Source: a bacterium (GTDB lineage: Bacteria > Oederibacteriota > CAKKQC01). From it: a DNA stretch of 64,000 nucleotides. The notes below the pieces were generated by a model, which saw nothing but the letters and a program-made list of their open reading frames with translations, had not been told where the DNA came from and searched no databases. Below are positions 16,223 to 23,619 of the stretch, one piece after another; position 1 is the stretch's first letter; each line of letters begins with the position of its first letter. The stretch spans positions 1 to 64,000 of the forward strand of contig CAKKQC010000028.1 of assembly GCA_919901855.1 (NCBI GenBank), read 5' to 3'. A program made the position numbers and the translations under genes.

Positions 16223-16932
16223 CGAACCCGGAGGGGCGTCTAGGGCGGATCACCTTCACCTTCGACGACGGCAAGTTGTCGACACATACGAACGTGTTCC
16301 CGCTTCTGCGGGGGGCCGGGCTTCGGGGCCAGCTTGCCGTGATCACGGACTCGGTCGGGCAGGATCAGCAGTACTCATGGGACCACGTCGCGGAGATGGC
16401 GGCGGCGGGATGGGAGATCCTGAGCCACTCTCGCACTCACGACTTCGCCATCATGAACGACGAGAAGATGCGTGCCGAGGTGGTGGGAAGCCGGGATCTC
16501 CTTCGCGCGCGCGGCTATCCTGCGCGGGTGTTCAGCATGCCCGGCGGGCCCTGGGGCGACGATCCCCAATTCGAGCCGGGGTCGCCATTCGTGGCGCTGG
16601 TGCGGCGGACGTATGCGGCGTTCACGCCCGAATCGTCCGGACCGCACCTGATGAAGAATCCCGTCGATCCGTACAACCTCGGGTATATGTGCTGTGAATG
16701 CTACGGTGTGGCCGAATGGGAGTATCCGCTGGAGACGATCCTGCAGGCGATCGATGCCGTTGCCCAGGACGGCCTTTGGGTCGATCTGGTGTGGCACGAT
16801 GTCCGCGGCTTCTACGTCCAGAAGCTGGAGGCCGTGGTCGCCCATGCCCTGCCGCTCGTCCGGTCCGGGCGGCTCGTGAACGTCACGATCAGCGAGGCCA
16901 TCGGTCTGGCGACGAACGGGCCGCGACCATGA
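16219..16932 (+). CDS. Polysaccharide deacetylase (NodB) family protein
   Basis: 237 residues from the GTG at 16219. ITFTFDDGKLSTHTNVFPLL gives the NodB motif 1 (TFDDG), followed by EILSHSRTHDF in the position of the H-S/T-x-x-x-H metal motif (SHSRTHDF). No signal peptide is present, so action in the cytoplasm or on a soluble substrate is likely. GYPARVFSMPGGPWGD supplies motif 3-like residues. It overlaps the kinase gene before it and the adenosine deaminase after it (ATGA). Confidence 0.85.
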   Translation: MTNPEGRLGRITFTFDDGKLSTHTNVFPLLRGAGLRGQLAVITDSVGQDQQYSWDHVAEMAAAGWEILSHSRTHDFAIMNDEKMRAEVVGSRDLLRARGYPARVFSMPGGPWGDDPQFEPGSPFVALVRRTYAAFTPESSGPHLMKNPVDPYNLGYMCCECYGVAEWEYPLETILQAIDAVAQDGLWVDLVWHDVRGFYVQKLEAVVAHALPLVRSGRLVNVTISEAIGLATNGPRP

Positions 16933-17969
16933 TGCCCGGCGATCTCGAAGAGGTCATTCGCGCGATGCCCAAGGTCGAACTGCACGTCCATTTGGAGGGG
17001 GCGATGGAACCCGAGACCGTGTGGGGACTCGCGGAGCGCAACGGCATCCCCCTGCCGGCGGCCTCGGCGAAGGCTTGGCGTGCCCAGTACGGGTTCCGCG
17101 ACTTCAACCACTTCATCGAGCTCTACGCCCTCGCCACGAGCACCGTCCGGACCGCGGACGACTTCGTGTTCCTCGTCGAGCGGTTCTGCGCGGGACAGGC
17201 GGCCCAGCACATCCTCCACAGCGAGGTATCCCTGAGCACGTCGCTCCATCTCGAGAAGCTCCCGGGCGAGGCGCTGGCGGACGCGCTGGCCGAGGGCGTA
17301 CGCCGCGGGCGGGCTGCCCATGGGGTCAGCGCGGTCATCCTGGCGGACATTTCACGGCACCTTCCCGCCAGCGCTCCCGGCGTCCTCGAGTTCCTAGTGA
17401 TGGCAAGAGCGCGGCACCCCGATGTCTTCGTCGGCCTCCAGCTCGGCGGCAAGGAGGAGGGATACCCGCCCGAGTTATTCACCGAGGTGTATGCCCAAGC
17501 GCGGCAGGCCGGCCTGCGCGTCGTCGCCCATGCCGGCGAGGACGACGGACCGAGGAGCGTCCGCGGGGCGGTCGAGGCCCTGCACGCGGAACGCATCGGC
17601 CACGGCATCCGGTGCCTCGAGGACCCGGCCGTGGTGGAGCTCCTGCGCGCCCGGCGGATTCCGCTCGAGGTCTGCCCGACCAGCAACGTCTGCCTCAAGG
17701 TCGTGCCCGATCTTTCCAGCCATCCGCTGCCGCACCTGATGCAGAAGGGTCTCGTCGTCACGCTCAACTCCGACGATCCGCCCATGTTCGGCACCACGCT
17801 GACTGATGAGTACCTGCGGTGCGTGCGCACCTTCGGCTTCGAGGCGGACGCGATCGAAGCCCTGTCGTTGAACGCCGTCCGGGCTTCGTTCCTGCCGGCC
17901 GAGGCCCGGTCGACCATGGAACGGGAGTTCTCGACTTCCTTCTCCCGGCTCCGGAACGCGCGGGGTTGA
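16929..17969 (+). CDS. Adenosine deaminase-like amidohydrolase
   Basis: 346 residues, typical of adenosine deaminase. Metal ligands HVH (H19, H21) in PKVELHVHLEGA, the catalytic HAGE in VVAHAGEDDGP, IGHGIRCLED with the conserved GHG and NSDDPPMFGTTLTDEY at the C-terminal Asp pair are all present. It deaminates adenosine, or possibly adenine or another purine; the active-site details do not settle the substrate. It is the third gene of the overlapping operon from 15182. Confidence 0.92.
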   Translation: MMPGDLEEVIRAMPKVELHVHLEGAMEPETVWGLAERNGIPLPAASAKAWRAQYGFRDFNHFIELYALATSTVRTADDFVFLVERFCAGQAAQHILHSEVSLSTSLHLEKLPGEALADALAEGVRRGRAAHGVSAVILADISRHLPASAPGVLEFLVMARARHPDVFVGLQLGGKEEGYPPELFTEVYAQARQAGLRVVAHAGEDDGPRSVRGAVEALHAERIGHGIRCLEDPAVVELLRARRIPLEVCPTSNVCLKVVPDLSSHPLPHLMQKGLVVTLNSDDPPMFGTTLTDEYLRCVRTFGFEADAIEALSLNAVRASFLPAEARSTMEREFSTSFSRLRNARG

Positions 17970-17972
17970 GGC

Positions 17973-19031
17973 GTGACGTCCAAGGAGCGGGTCCTGACGG
18001 CGCTGGCGCGCCGGGAGCCGGACCGGGTGCCCATCAACTACATGGCGAACCCGGGCATCCACCAACGTCTCGAGGCGCACTTCGGGGGCCGGGACGTGCT
18101 GAAGGCGCTCGGAGTCGACTTTCGGGGGATCTGGGTGCCGTACGCCGGCTCGCCGCTGCACGGCAAGGCGGCGGACCGGCACGTCGATCCGGAGTGGGGA
18201 TTCCACACGCGCTGGGTCGAGCACGGTAGCGGCGGATACTGGGACTACTGCGACTTCCCGCTCGAGGACGCGGACGAGGCGGCGGTAGCCGCCTGGCCGA
18301 TGCCGTCGCCGGACGACTACGACTACCGGGGCGTCCTCGCCGGGTGCCGGCGCCTCGGTGCGTTCGCCGTCCACGTGGGGAACCCCGGGCTCGGCGACGT
18401 CATCAACTCCACGGGCTTCCTCTGCGGCATGGCCCGGGTGCTCGAGGGCCTGCTGGAGGACGATCCCGCGATCCTGCGGCTGATCGACCGGCGGCTGGCC
18501 GTCCAGCTTGAGGTCACCCGCCGGACCCTCGAGGCCGCCCGGGGCGGAGTCGACTTCGTCTGGATGGGCGAGGACCTCGGCGCGCAGAATCTCCCGCTCA
18601 TCTCCGTCGAGCTGTACCGCCGGCACCTGCGTCCGCGCCACCAGGCCTTCGTCGACCTCGCGAAGGCCTTCCGCCTGCCGGTCATGATCCACACGTGCGG
18701 GTCCAGCAGTTGGGCCTACGAGGATTTCATCGCCATGGGGATCGACGCCGTGGATACGCTCCAGCCGGAGGCGAGGAACATGTCGCCGGCGTATCTCAAG
18801 AAGACGTTCGGCGGACGGCTGGCGTTCCATGGGTGCGTCTCGACCGCGGGCCCGGTGGCGTTCGGCACCGTCGCGGAGGTGACGGCCAGCGTCCGGGAGA
18901 CGCTCGAGATCATGATGCCCGGGGGTGGCTACTGCCTGTCGCCCACCCACCAGCTCCAGGACAACTCGCCGACCGAGAACGTCCTGGCCATGTACGACGC
19001 CGCGCGCACCTACGGGAGGTACCGCGTATGA
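17973..19031 (+). CDS. Uroporphyrinogen decarboxylase-family protein (methyltransferase-type)
   Basis: 352 residues from a GTG. It starts with the family signature MTSKERVLTALARREPDRVP. VMIHTCGSSSWAYEDFIAMG and IDAVDTLQPEARNMSPAYLKK are typical of the UroD/MtaA-like group found outside heme operons, with FGGRLAFHGCVSTAGPVAFG near the end. The PGGGYCLSPTHQLQDNSP motif supports this subgroup, which includes corrinoid methyltransferases and many uncharacterised proteins. It is unlikely to be the heme-pathway HemE. It lies 3 nt after the adenosine deaminase. Confidence 0.85.
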   Translation: MTSKERVLTALARREPDRVPINYMANPGIHQRLEAHFGGRDVLKALGVDFRGIWVPYAGSPLHGKAADRHVDPEWGFHTRWVEHGSGGYWDYCDFPLEDADEAAVAAWPMPSPDDYDYRGVLAGCRRLGAFAVHVGNPGLGDVINSTGFLCGMARVLEGLLEDDPAILRLIDRRLAVQLEVTRRTLEAARGGVDFVWMGEDLGAQNLPLISVELYRRHLRPRHQAFVDLAKAFRLPVMIHTCGSSSWAYEDFIAMGIDAVDTLQPEARNMSPAYLKKTFGGRLAFHGCVSTAGPVAFGTVAEVTASVRETLEIMMPGGGYCLSPTHQLQDNSPTENVLAMYDAARTYGRYRV

Positions 19032-19438
19032 TCCAACCTATGATCGTCAGGAGCGCGACCGCCGGGGACATCCCCGCGATGCTCGCCCTCTGGCGGCAGT
19101 TCTGGAAGCCCCAGCCGTACGAGGCCAACCTCCCGATGAAGATCGAGAGGGAGCCCGACCTCGTGGTCGTGGCCGAAGACGGCGGCCGGATCGTGGGCAC
19201 CGTGATCGGCGGGTCCGACCTGTGGTGGGCCTGGATCTACCGGGTGGCGGTGGATCGCGAATGCCACCAGAAGGGGGTCGGGACGGCCCTGCTCAAGGAG
19301 ATCCTCCAGCGCTTCAAGGCCCGGGGCATTCACGGCGCCGACCTGATCGTCTCTCCCGGGAACGAGCCGATGCTCGCGCTCGTCCGGAAGCTCGGAGGCC
19401 GCGAACACGCCGACCGGCGCTACTCGATCGGGTTCTGA
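19028..19438 (+). CDS. GNAT family N-acetyltransferase
   Basis: 136 residues; the ATG at 19028 overlaps the UroD-like stop (ATGA). Motif A is WIYRVAVDRECHQKGVGTAL, and the N-terminus IVRSATAGDIPAMLALWRQF is typical. The C-terminal strand LIVSPGNEPMLALVRKLGGR replaces the usual N-x-x-A-x-x-x-Y loop. It is the last gene of the five-gene operon. Confidence 0.87.
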   Translation: MIQPMIVRSATAGDIPAMLALWRQFWKPQPYEANLPMKIEREPDLVVVAEDGGRIVGTVIGGSDLWWAWIYRVAVDRECHQKGVGTALLKEILQRFKARGIHGADLIVSPGNEPMLALVRKLGGREHADRRYSIGF

Positions 19439-19470
19439 CCCGGTCCGGACGGCTCGACGGGGCCCGCGGC

Positions 19471-19476
19471 TATAAT
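19471..19476 (+). promoter_or_regulatory. -10 element TATAAT
   Basis: A consensus TATAAT ends 10 nt before the ATG at 19487, within otherwise GC-rich sequence. No clear -35 or Shine-Dalgarno is seen. Confidence 0.55.
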
Positions 19477-19486
19477 CAGGCCGGTC

Positions 19487-20065
19487 ATGAAGATCGGGTT
19501 CCTCGCGTCGCACCGGGGCAGTGACATGCAGGCGGTTCTCGACGCGTGCAGGGCCGGGCGCCTGCATGCCACGCCGGCCGTCGTGATCAGCAACAACGGC
19601 GACGCGGAAGCGCTCGTCCGGGCCGAGCGGGAGGGGATTCCCCACTACCACCTGAGCGGCACGACGCATTCCGATCCGGAGGCTTTGGATGCCGCCATTC
19701 TCGACTCGCTGGTGGGCCACGGTGTGGAGTGGGTCCTGCTGGCCGGATATCTCAAGAAGCTGGGGCCGCGGACCCTCGGTGCCTTTCGGGGCCGCGTCCT
19801 GAACATCCATCCGGCCCTCCTCCCCAAGCACGGGGGGCAGGGCCTGTACGGCGACCGCGTGCACGCGGCCGTGCTGGCGGCGGGGGAGCGGGAGACCGGG
19901 GTGACGATCCACCTGGTGGACGAGGAGTACGATCACGGCGCGATCGTGGCGCAGTGCACGGTTCCGGTCGTGGCCGGGGATACCGTGGCCTCGCTCTCCG
20001 CGCGCGTGATCGAGCGTGAGCACGTGTTCCTGGTCGAGACGCTGGAGCGTCTCGCGGTACAATAG
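19487..20065 (+). CDS. Phosphoribosylglycinamide formyltransferase-like protein
   Basis: 192 residues. GFLASHRGSDMQAVLDAC matches the N-terminal nucleotide-binding loop of PurN. The catalytic set is present: N106 and H108 in NIHPALLPKHGG, and D145 in LVDEEYDHG (E. coli PurN N106, H108, D144). It transfers formyl from 10-formyl-tetrahydrofolate, in purine synthesis if it is true PurN. It is alone among accessory genes, with no other pur genes nearby, so it may be a second copy or act on another substrate. Confidence 0.85.
   Translation: MKIGFLASHRGSDMQAVLDACRAGRLHATPAVVISNNGDAEALVRAEREGIPHYHLSGTTHSDPEALDAAILDSLVGHGVEWVLLAGYLKKLGPRTLGAFRGRVLNIHPALLPKHGGQGLYGDRVHAAVLAAGERETGVTIHLVDEEYDHGAIVAQCTVPVVAGDTVASLSARVIEREHVFLVETLERLAVQ
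20058..20063 (+). promoter_or_regulatory. -10 element TACAAT
   Basis: TACAAT overlaps the end of the PurN-like gene and ends 9 nt before the GTG of a mini-ORF at 20073. It would start the toxin-antitoxin transcript. Confidence 0.45.
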
Positions 20066-20072
20066 GGCCAGA

Positions 20073-20132
20073 GTGAAAGATCGGCTGGCGACCACGCAGG
20101 TCAACCCAGCCGATGCAGGAGGCCCGACTTGA
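20073..20132 (+). CDS. Putative 19-residue leader peptide of the RelE-type module
   Basis: A short frame beginning GTG-AAA-GAT (VKDRLATTQVNPADAGGPT). Its stop overlaps the TTG start of the antitoxin (TTGA at 20129-20132), and an AGGAGG lies inside it. This resembles a coupled upstream peptide; the function is inferred from the layout only. Confidence 0.3.
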   Translation: MKDRLATTQVNPADAGGPT

Positions 20133-20326
20133 CCAAGGCGCAGATCAAAGAGATGGAACCACTCATCACCGAGATCGTCGAGCAGAAGCTCATCGAGATC
20201 CTCGGGGATCCGGATTCCGGCTACGAGCTGAAACCGGCCATCAAGGCCAGGCTCCGCAAACGCCTCGTTTCGGGTCACCTCATCCCCGCGCAGAAGGTGG
20301 CCCGCGACCTTGGGCTCAAGTGGTGA
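20129..20326 (+). CDS. Antitoxin of RelE-type toxin-antitoxin pair
   Basis: 65 residues from a TTG start preceded by AGGAGG. The sequence LIEILGDPDSGYELKPAIKA followed by RLRKRLVSGHLIPAQKVARDLGLKW matches the small antitoxins that accompany RelE/ParE toxins, with a LGDPDxGxEL motif. The downstream toxin follows in the same frame right after the stop. It presumably neutralises the toxin and autoregulates the operon. Confidence 0.7.
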   Translation: MTKAQIKEMEPLITEIVEQKLIEILGDPDSGYELKPAIKARLRKRLVSGHLIPAQKVARDLGLKW

Positions 20327-20329
20327 CGT

Positions 20330-20596
20330 CTGGCTGAGGTCGAGTTCACCCCGGAGGCCGCTGGGGACATGGCCGGGCTTGATCAGACGGTCGCCCAGCG
20401 AGTGTTGACGAAGATTCGTTGGCTTGCGGAGAACCTCAACGTCATCACGCCGATCCGGTTGACCGGCAAGCTTCGCAATATCTGCAAGCTCCGGGTGGGG
20501 GATTGGCGGGTTTTCTACGAATACCAGGCCGATGCCGACCGTATGGTCATCCGGGCCGTTGGCAATCGACGGGAGGTCTACCGTCCCCACCGCTGA
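20330..20596 (+). CDS. RelE/ParE superfamily toxin, possible CTG start
   Basis: AEVEFTPEAAGDMAGLDQTV at the N-terminus, LRNICKLRVGDWRVFYEY and MVIRAVGNRREVYR fit a RelE-like mRNA interferase or ParE-like toxin of usual length (88 residues). The first ATG, at 20369, would remove the conserved N-terminal strand EVEFTPEA. The only codon between the antitoxin stop (20324-20326) and that strand that could start translation is CTG at 20330. Translation may be coupled to the antitoxin. Confidence 0.72.
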   Translation: MAEVEFTPEAAGDMAGLDQTVAQRVLTKIRWLAENLNVITPIRLTGKLRNICKLRVGDWRVFYEYQADADRMVIRAVGNRREVYRPHR

Positions 20597-20666
20597 CCGG
20601 CGACGACATCCGAACAGCGAAGCCCTTCCGGTTGGTGAGGTGTAGAGTTCCCGCAGAGGAGGTCCA

Positions 20667-21422
20667 TTGAAGCGGACGCGGTACGACGAGATCGCGGAGA
20701 AGTACCACGAGGACCGCAGGCACCGGGACATCGGCCCGGCGGACCTCGTAAAGGAAAGACTGGAAGAGGCGAGTACTCCCGTGGCTGTCCTGGATGTCGG
20801 CTGTGGTACCGGAATCTGGCTGGCCGCGCAGACAAGACACTTCGCGGGGCGATCCGTCCGGTGGGTCGGCGTGGACCCCTCGGGAGGGATGCTCGCGGTG
20901 GCGAAACGAGCCCTTCCCGGCGTCGAGCTGATCCAGGGTCGGGCGGAGCGGTTGCCGTTCCCGGCCGAATCGTTCGATGTCGTGGTTTCGATCACGGCCT
21001 TCCATCATTTCGAGGACAAGCCGGCGGCGGTGTCGGAGATGGCGCGAGTGTTGAAGCCCGGCGGCACGATCCGGATTGCGAACATCGAGCCCTGGAGCAT
21101 GCGCCGGTGCTGGATCTACACGCGATTCCCGGAGACGTGGGAGGGTGACCAGGAGCGGTTCTGGCCCGTGGAGCGCATGGTGGCCGAGTTCGCGCGCCAC
21201 GGGTTCACGTGCGCCATCGACATCGCGAAGAGCACGGCGACGCATCGCCTGTCGGACCACCTGGCGGAGGCCGAGCGGCGTACGACTTCCCAGCTCGACG
21301 TCCTCGACGATGCCGCCTACGAGCGCGGGCTGGCCACCCTCCGGGCGGACGTGTCCGCCAATCCGGAGCGGGGTCTTGAGTCCGAGGGTGCGTTCCTGAC
21401 CCTGACCGCGAGGAGGCCCTGA
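20667..21422 (+). CDS. Class I SAM-dependent methyltransferase
   Basis: 251 residues from a TTG preceded by AGAGGAGGT. Motif I is VAVLDVGCGTGIWL, motif II WVGVDPSGGMLAVAKRAL, the acidic motif III region FDVVVSITAFHHFEDK and post-motif VLKPGGTIRIANIEPWSM. It belongs to the UbiE/COQ5-like small-molecule methyltransferases. The next gene starts at its stop (TGATG), so they are coupled with the GNAT and HAD genes. Substrate unknown. Confidence 0.9.
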   Translation: MKRTRYDEIAEKYHEDRRHRDIGPADLVKERLEEASTPVAVLDVGCGTGIWLAAQTRHFAGRSVRWVGVDPSGGMLAVAKRALPGVELIQGRAERLPFPAESFDVVVSITAFHHFEDKPAAVSEMARVLKPGGTIRIANIEPWSMRRCWIYTRFPETWEGDQERFWPVERMVAEFARHGFTCAIDIAKSTATHRLSDHLAEAERRTTSQLDVLDDAAYERGLATLRADVSANPERGLESEGAFLTLTARRP

Positions 21423-21862
21423 TGAAGCGGAGGTACTCAAAGATGAGTGACGCACCGGTCCGGATCAGGACGATGCGGGCACGGGATGTCGGGGCCGCGA
21501 CGAGGCTGTGGCGGCGCTCCAGCGGACTGGGCCAAGACACGCCCGCGACGGTGCTCCGGTTCCTGCGGAGGAATCCGGGCATGTCGTTCGTGGCCTTCAG
21601 GGGCCGAACCATGGTGGGGGCCGTTCTGGGCGGACACGACGGGCGGCGGGGGACGCTGTGGCATCTCGCCGTCGCGCCCTCGGTGCGCCGGTCCGGCCTC
21701 GGGACCACGCTCACGAACCGCGTGCTGGCCGCCCAGCGGGCGAAGGGCATCCGCAAGACCATCATCCTCGTGCTCCGGGACAATCCGAAGGCGGTCTCCT
21801 TCTGGCGCCGGACCGGGTGGACCGCCATGCCGGTGGTGGCTCTCTCGAAGCCGGGGCGGTGA
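21422..21862 (+). CDS. GNAT family N-acetyltransferase
   Basis: 146 residues. Motif A is LWHLAVAPSVRRSGLGTTLT, and IILVLRDNPKAVSFWRRTGW is the C-terminal N-x-x-A-x-x-F-W-x-x-x-G-W pattern. The N-terminus VRIRTMRARDVGAATRLWRR is typical. It overlaps the methyltransferase before it and the HAD gene after it, forming a three-gene operon 20667-22587. Confidence 0.9.
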   Translation: MKRRYSKMSDAPVRIRTMRARDVGAATRLWRRSSGLGQDTPATVLRFLRRNPGMSFVAFRGRTMVGAVLGGHDGRRGTLWHLAVAPSVRRSGLGTTLTNRVLAAQRAKGIRKTIILVLRDNPKAVSFWRRTGWTAMPVVALSKPGR

Positions 21863-22587
21863 GCGAGATCGCCGTCCTCTTCGACCTCGGCGGCACCCTC
21901 GTGGACTACTACGAGTGGACCGAGTGGCCGGCCGTCTACGCCGAGTGCATCGAGCGGGCGGTGTCCTTCCTGAAGACGCGCAGCATTCCCGCGTTGGACG
22001 ACGCCGAGGTCGTCCGCCGCATGGACTCGATCCGTGAAGAGGAACGACAGCGGCTCCGCGTCAGGGGTGACTGGCGCGTCTGGCCGATCGAGGAACGGAT
22101 GAAGCTGGCGCTGTTCCCCGACGGATCCGCCGTCGAGGCCGGACTGCTGCAACTGGTCGGCCGTGAGTTCATTGCTCCGATGTTGGCCCGGGCGAGACTG
22201 ATCCCGGGGTCGTTGCCGGCCCTCGAGGCCCTGCGGAACCGGGGGCTGCCGATGGCGATCGTGACGAACACGCCGTGGGGGAGTCCGCGCGAGCCCTGGG
22301 TCGAGGAGATTCACCGGCATGGCCTGGACGAGTTCACGAAGACCTTCGTGACGTGCCGGGACGCGGGGTGGCGCAAGCCGGACCGACGGGTGTTCGCGCT
22401 GGCCTGTGATCGCCTCGGGGTTCGCGCGGAGCACTGCTGGTTCGTCGGCGACGAACCGGTCTGGGACTACGAAGGCGCGGCCGCGGCCGGGATGAAACCC
22501 GTCCTGCTGGACCGCAAGGGCCAGCACGCGGGCAAGGGCCTGACCGTCATCCGGCAGTTGGGCGAACTGGTCGGCCTTCTGGAGTAG
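21859..22587 (+). CDS. HAD superfamily hydrolase
   Basis: 242 residues from a GTG overlapping the GNAT stop (GTGA). Motif I is LFDLGGTLVDYY; the second residue after the nucleophile Asp is G instead of the usual D (DLGGT), as in some non-phosphatase HADs. Motif II is AIVTNTPWG, motif III RKPDRRVF and motif IV WFVGDEPVWDYEGAAAAGM. It is probably a phosphatase or dehalogenase-like enzyme of unknown substrate. Confidence 0.87.
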   Translation: MSEIAVLFDLGGTLVDYYEWTEWPAVYAECIERAVSFLKTRSIPALDDAEVVRRMDSIREEERQRLRVRGDWRVWPIEERMKLALFPDGSAVEAGLLQLVGREFIAPMLARARLIPGSLPALEALRNRGLPMAIVTNTPWGSPREPWVEEIHRHGLDEFTKTFVTCRDAGWRKPDRRVFALACDRLGVRAEHCWFVGDEPVWDYEGAAAAGMKPVLLDRKGQHAGKGLTVIRQLGELVGLLE

Positions 22588-22642
22588 CCGTTACCGCTTT
22601 CTCGCGAACGTGTCGGAGGTCGCGCGAGCCCCTGGGGGACGG

Positions 22643-23056
22643 TCAGGGCACGATCCGGAACCCCCGGCGTCCGCCGAGCCGGTAGGTCGAGAACCCCCGG
22701 CGGTCGAGCGTGAAGATCCGGTCGCATCCCAGATCCTCCGCCAGCACAACCAGCGACGCGTCGGCGTAGTCCATGGGCGTGTCCCGGTATTTCCTGACCA
22801 ACACGAGGGACCGGCGAAGCGACTCCGGGGTGGCCGGGGCGATGGTCACGCCCGCTTCGAGCAGGAACTCCAGGCAACGCTCGGCCCCGGCCGGGGCCCG
22901 GGCGAGGAGGTGGCAGGCCTCGGTCACGACGGCCTCGGTGGTGACCAGTGCACTCTCTAGGGATCCGTAGACGGCCCGGCAGGCGGTATGGTCGGTCTGG
23001 CCGCGGTCGAGCAGCGACACCAGCGCGCCGGTGTCCAGGATTACCTCAGCGGGCAC
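22643..23056 (-). CDS. vapC: PIN-domain toxin (VapC-like)
   Basis: 137 residues. Acidic residues of the PIN RNase fold are in VILDTGALVSLLDRG, then TTEAVVTEACHL, MDYADASLVVLAE and DRIFTLDRRGFSTYR. The gene overlaps the antitoxin gene by 11 bp. Such toxins cleave RNA (often tRNA or rRNA) when free; target not known here. Confidence 0.87.
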   Translation of the reverse strand: MPAEVILDTGALVSLLDRGQTDHTACRAVYGSLESALVTTEAVVTEACHLLARAPAGAERCLEFLLEAGVTIAPATPESLRRSLVLVRKYRDTPMDYADASLVVLAEDLGCDRIFTLDRRGFSTYRLGGRRGFRIVP

Positions 23057-23303
23057 GGCGCAAGGATTCGATCAGGTATTCGCGATGGCGCCTTGCCAGG
23101 TCGGGAACGCCCGTGTTGACCGAGCCGATCAGCCGCTTGGCCCGTTCCCGTGCCGCACGTCCGTTACCGTTCGCGTGGATCGCGACCCACTGCTCCACGG
23201 CCAGGCGCACGACGTCCGACCGACGGCGGGTCAGCCGCTTCGCCGCCGCGTCGACCTCGCGAACCAGCTTGTCGGGCATCCTGACCACGATCTGTGATGA
23301 CAT
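23046..23303 (-). CDS. vapB: Ribbon-helix-helix antitoxin (VapB-like)
   Basis: 85 residues from an ATG preceded by AGGAGGAC. MSSQIVVRMPDKLVREVDAA followed by RLTRRRSDVVRLAVEQWV is a ribbon-helix-helix DNA-binding domain; the C-terminal half would bind the toxin. It is the first gene of the pair. An inverted repeat covers its -10 box, fitting autoregulation. Confidence 0.82.
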   Translation of the reverse strand: MSSQIVVRMPDKLVREVDAAAKRLTRRRSDVVRLAVEQWVAIHANGNGRAARERAKRLIGSVNTGVPDLARRHREYLIESLRRAR

Positions 23304-23314
23304 TGGTAGTCCTC

Positions 23315-23335
23315 CTGCATCCCATTGTAATGCAG
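23315..23335 (-). promoter_or_regulatory. Operator-promoter of the VapBC-like pair
   Basis: An inverted repeat CTGCAT...ATGCAG spans 23315-23335 and encloses TACAAT on the minus strand (23324-23329), a -10 box for the antitoxin gene. A repressor bound here would block the promoter. Confidence 0.5.
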
Positions 23336-23350
23336 GTGCACTATCCGCGG

Positions 23351-23619
23351 CTAGGTGCGGAGGACCATGTCGGTCACTCCACAAGGCCCTGGATCGCCGA
23401 CCGGGGAGAACCCGTGAGCCATGTAGAAGCGTTTCAGCGGTTCGATGTTCCGGTGGACGGCGGTGAGGAAGAACTGGCGGAGGCCGTCCGCGTGCGCACG
23501 AGCGAGCAGGGCGCGAAGGAGTCGTCCGCCCAGAGCCGCTCGAGACGGGCCACCTGATCGAGTTCGGCGGGAAGGCACGGGCCGATCTCGACCGGAGGAT
23601 TCTGCGGGGTCGTTGTCAC
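23351..23619 (-). pseudogene. Remnant of a GNAT acetyltransferase (internal deletion and frameshift)
   Basis: From a GTG at 23619, overlapping the stop of the methyltransferase before it (GTGA), the frame reads VEIGPCLPAELDQVARLERL and then leaves the family pattern. In another frame, LLRALLARAHADGLRQFFLT followed by HRNIEPLKRFYMAHGFSPVG is the C-terminal half of a GNAT. The middle, including the acetyl-CoA motif A (about 70-80 residues), is missing. The junction is near 23540. Confidence 0.7.

Noticed and set aside
22588-22615. Minus-strand FARKR-stop resembling the end of the methyltransferase at 23616
   Set aside because: Five matching residues in GC-rich sequence can occur by chance, and nothing upstream matches.
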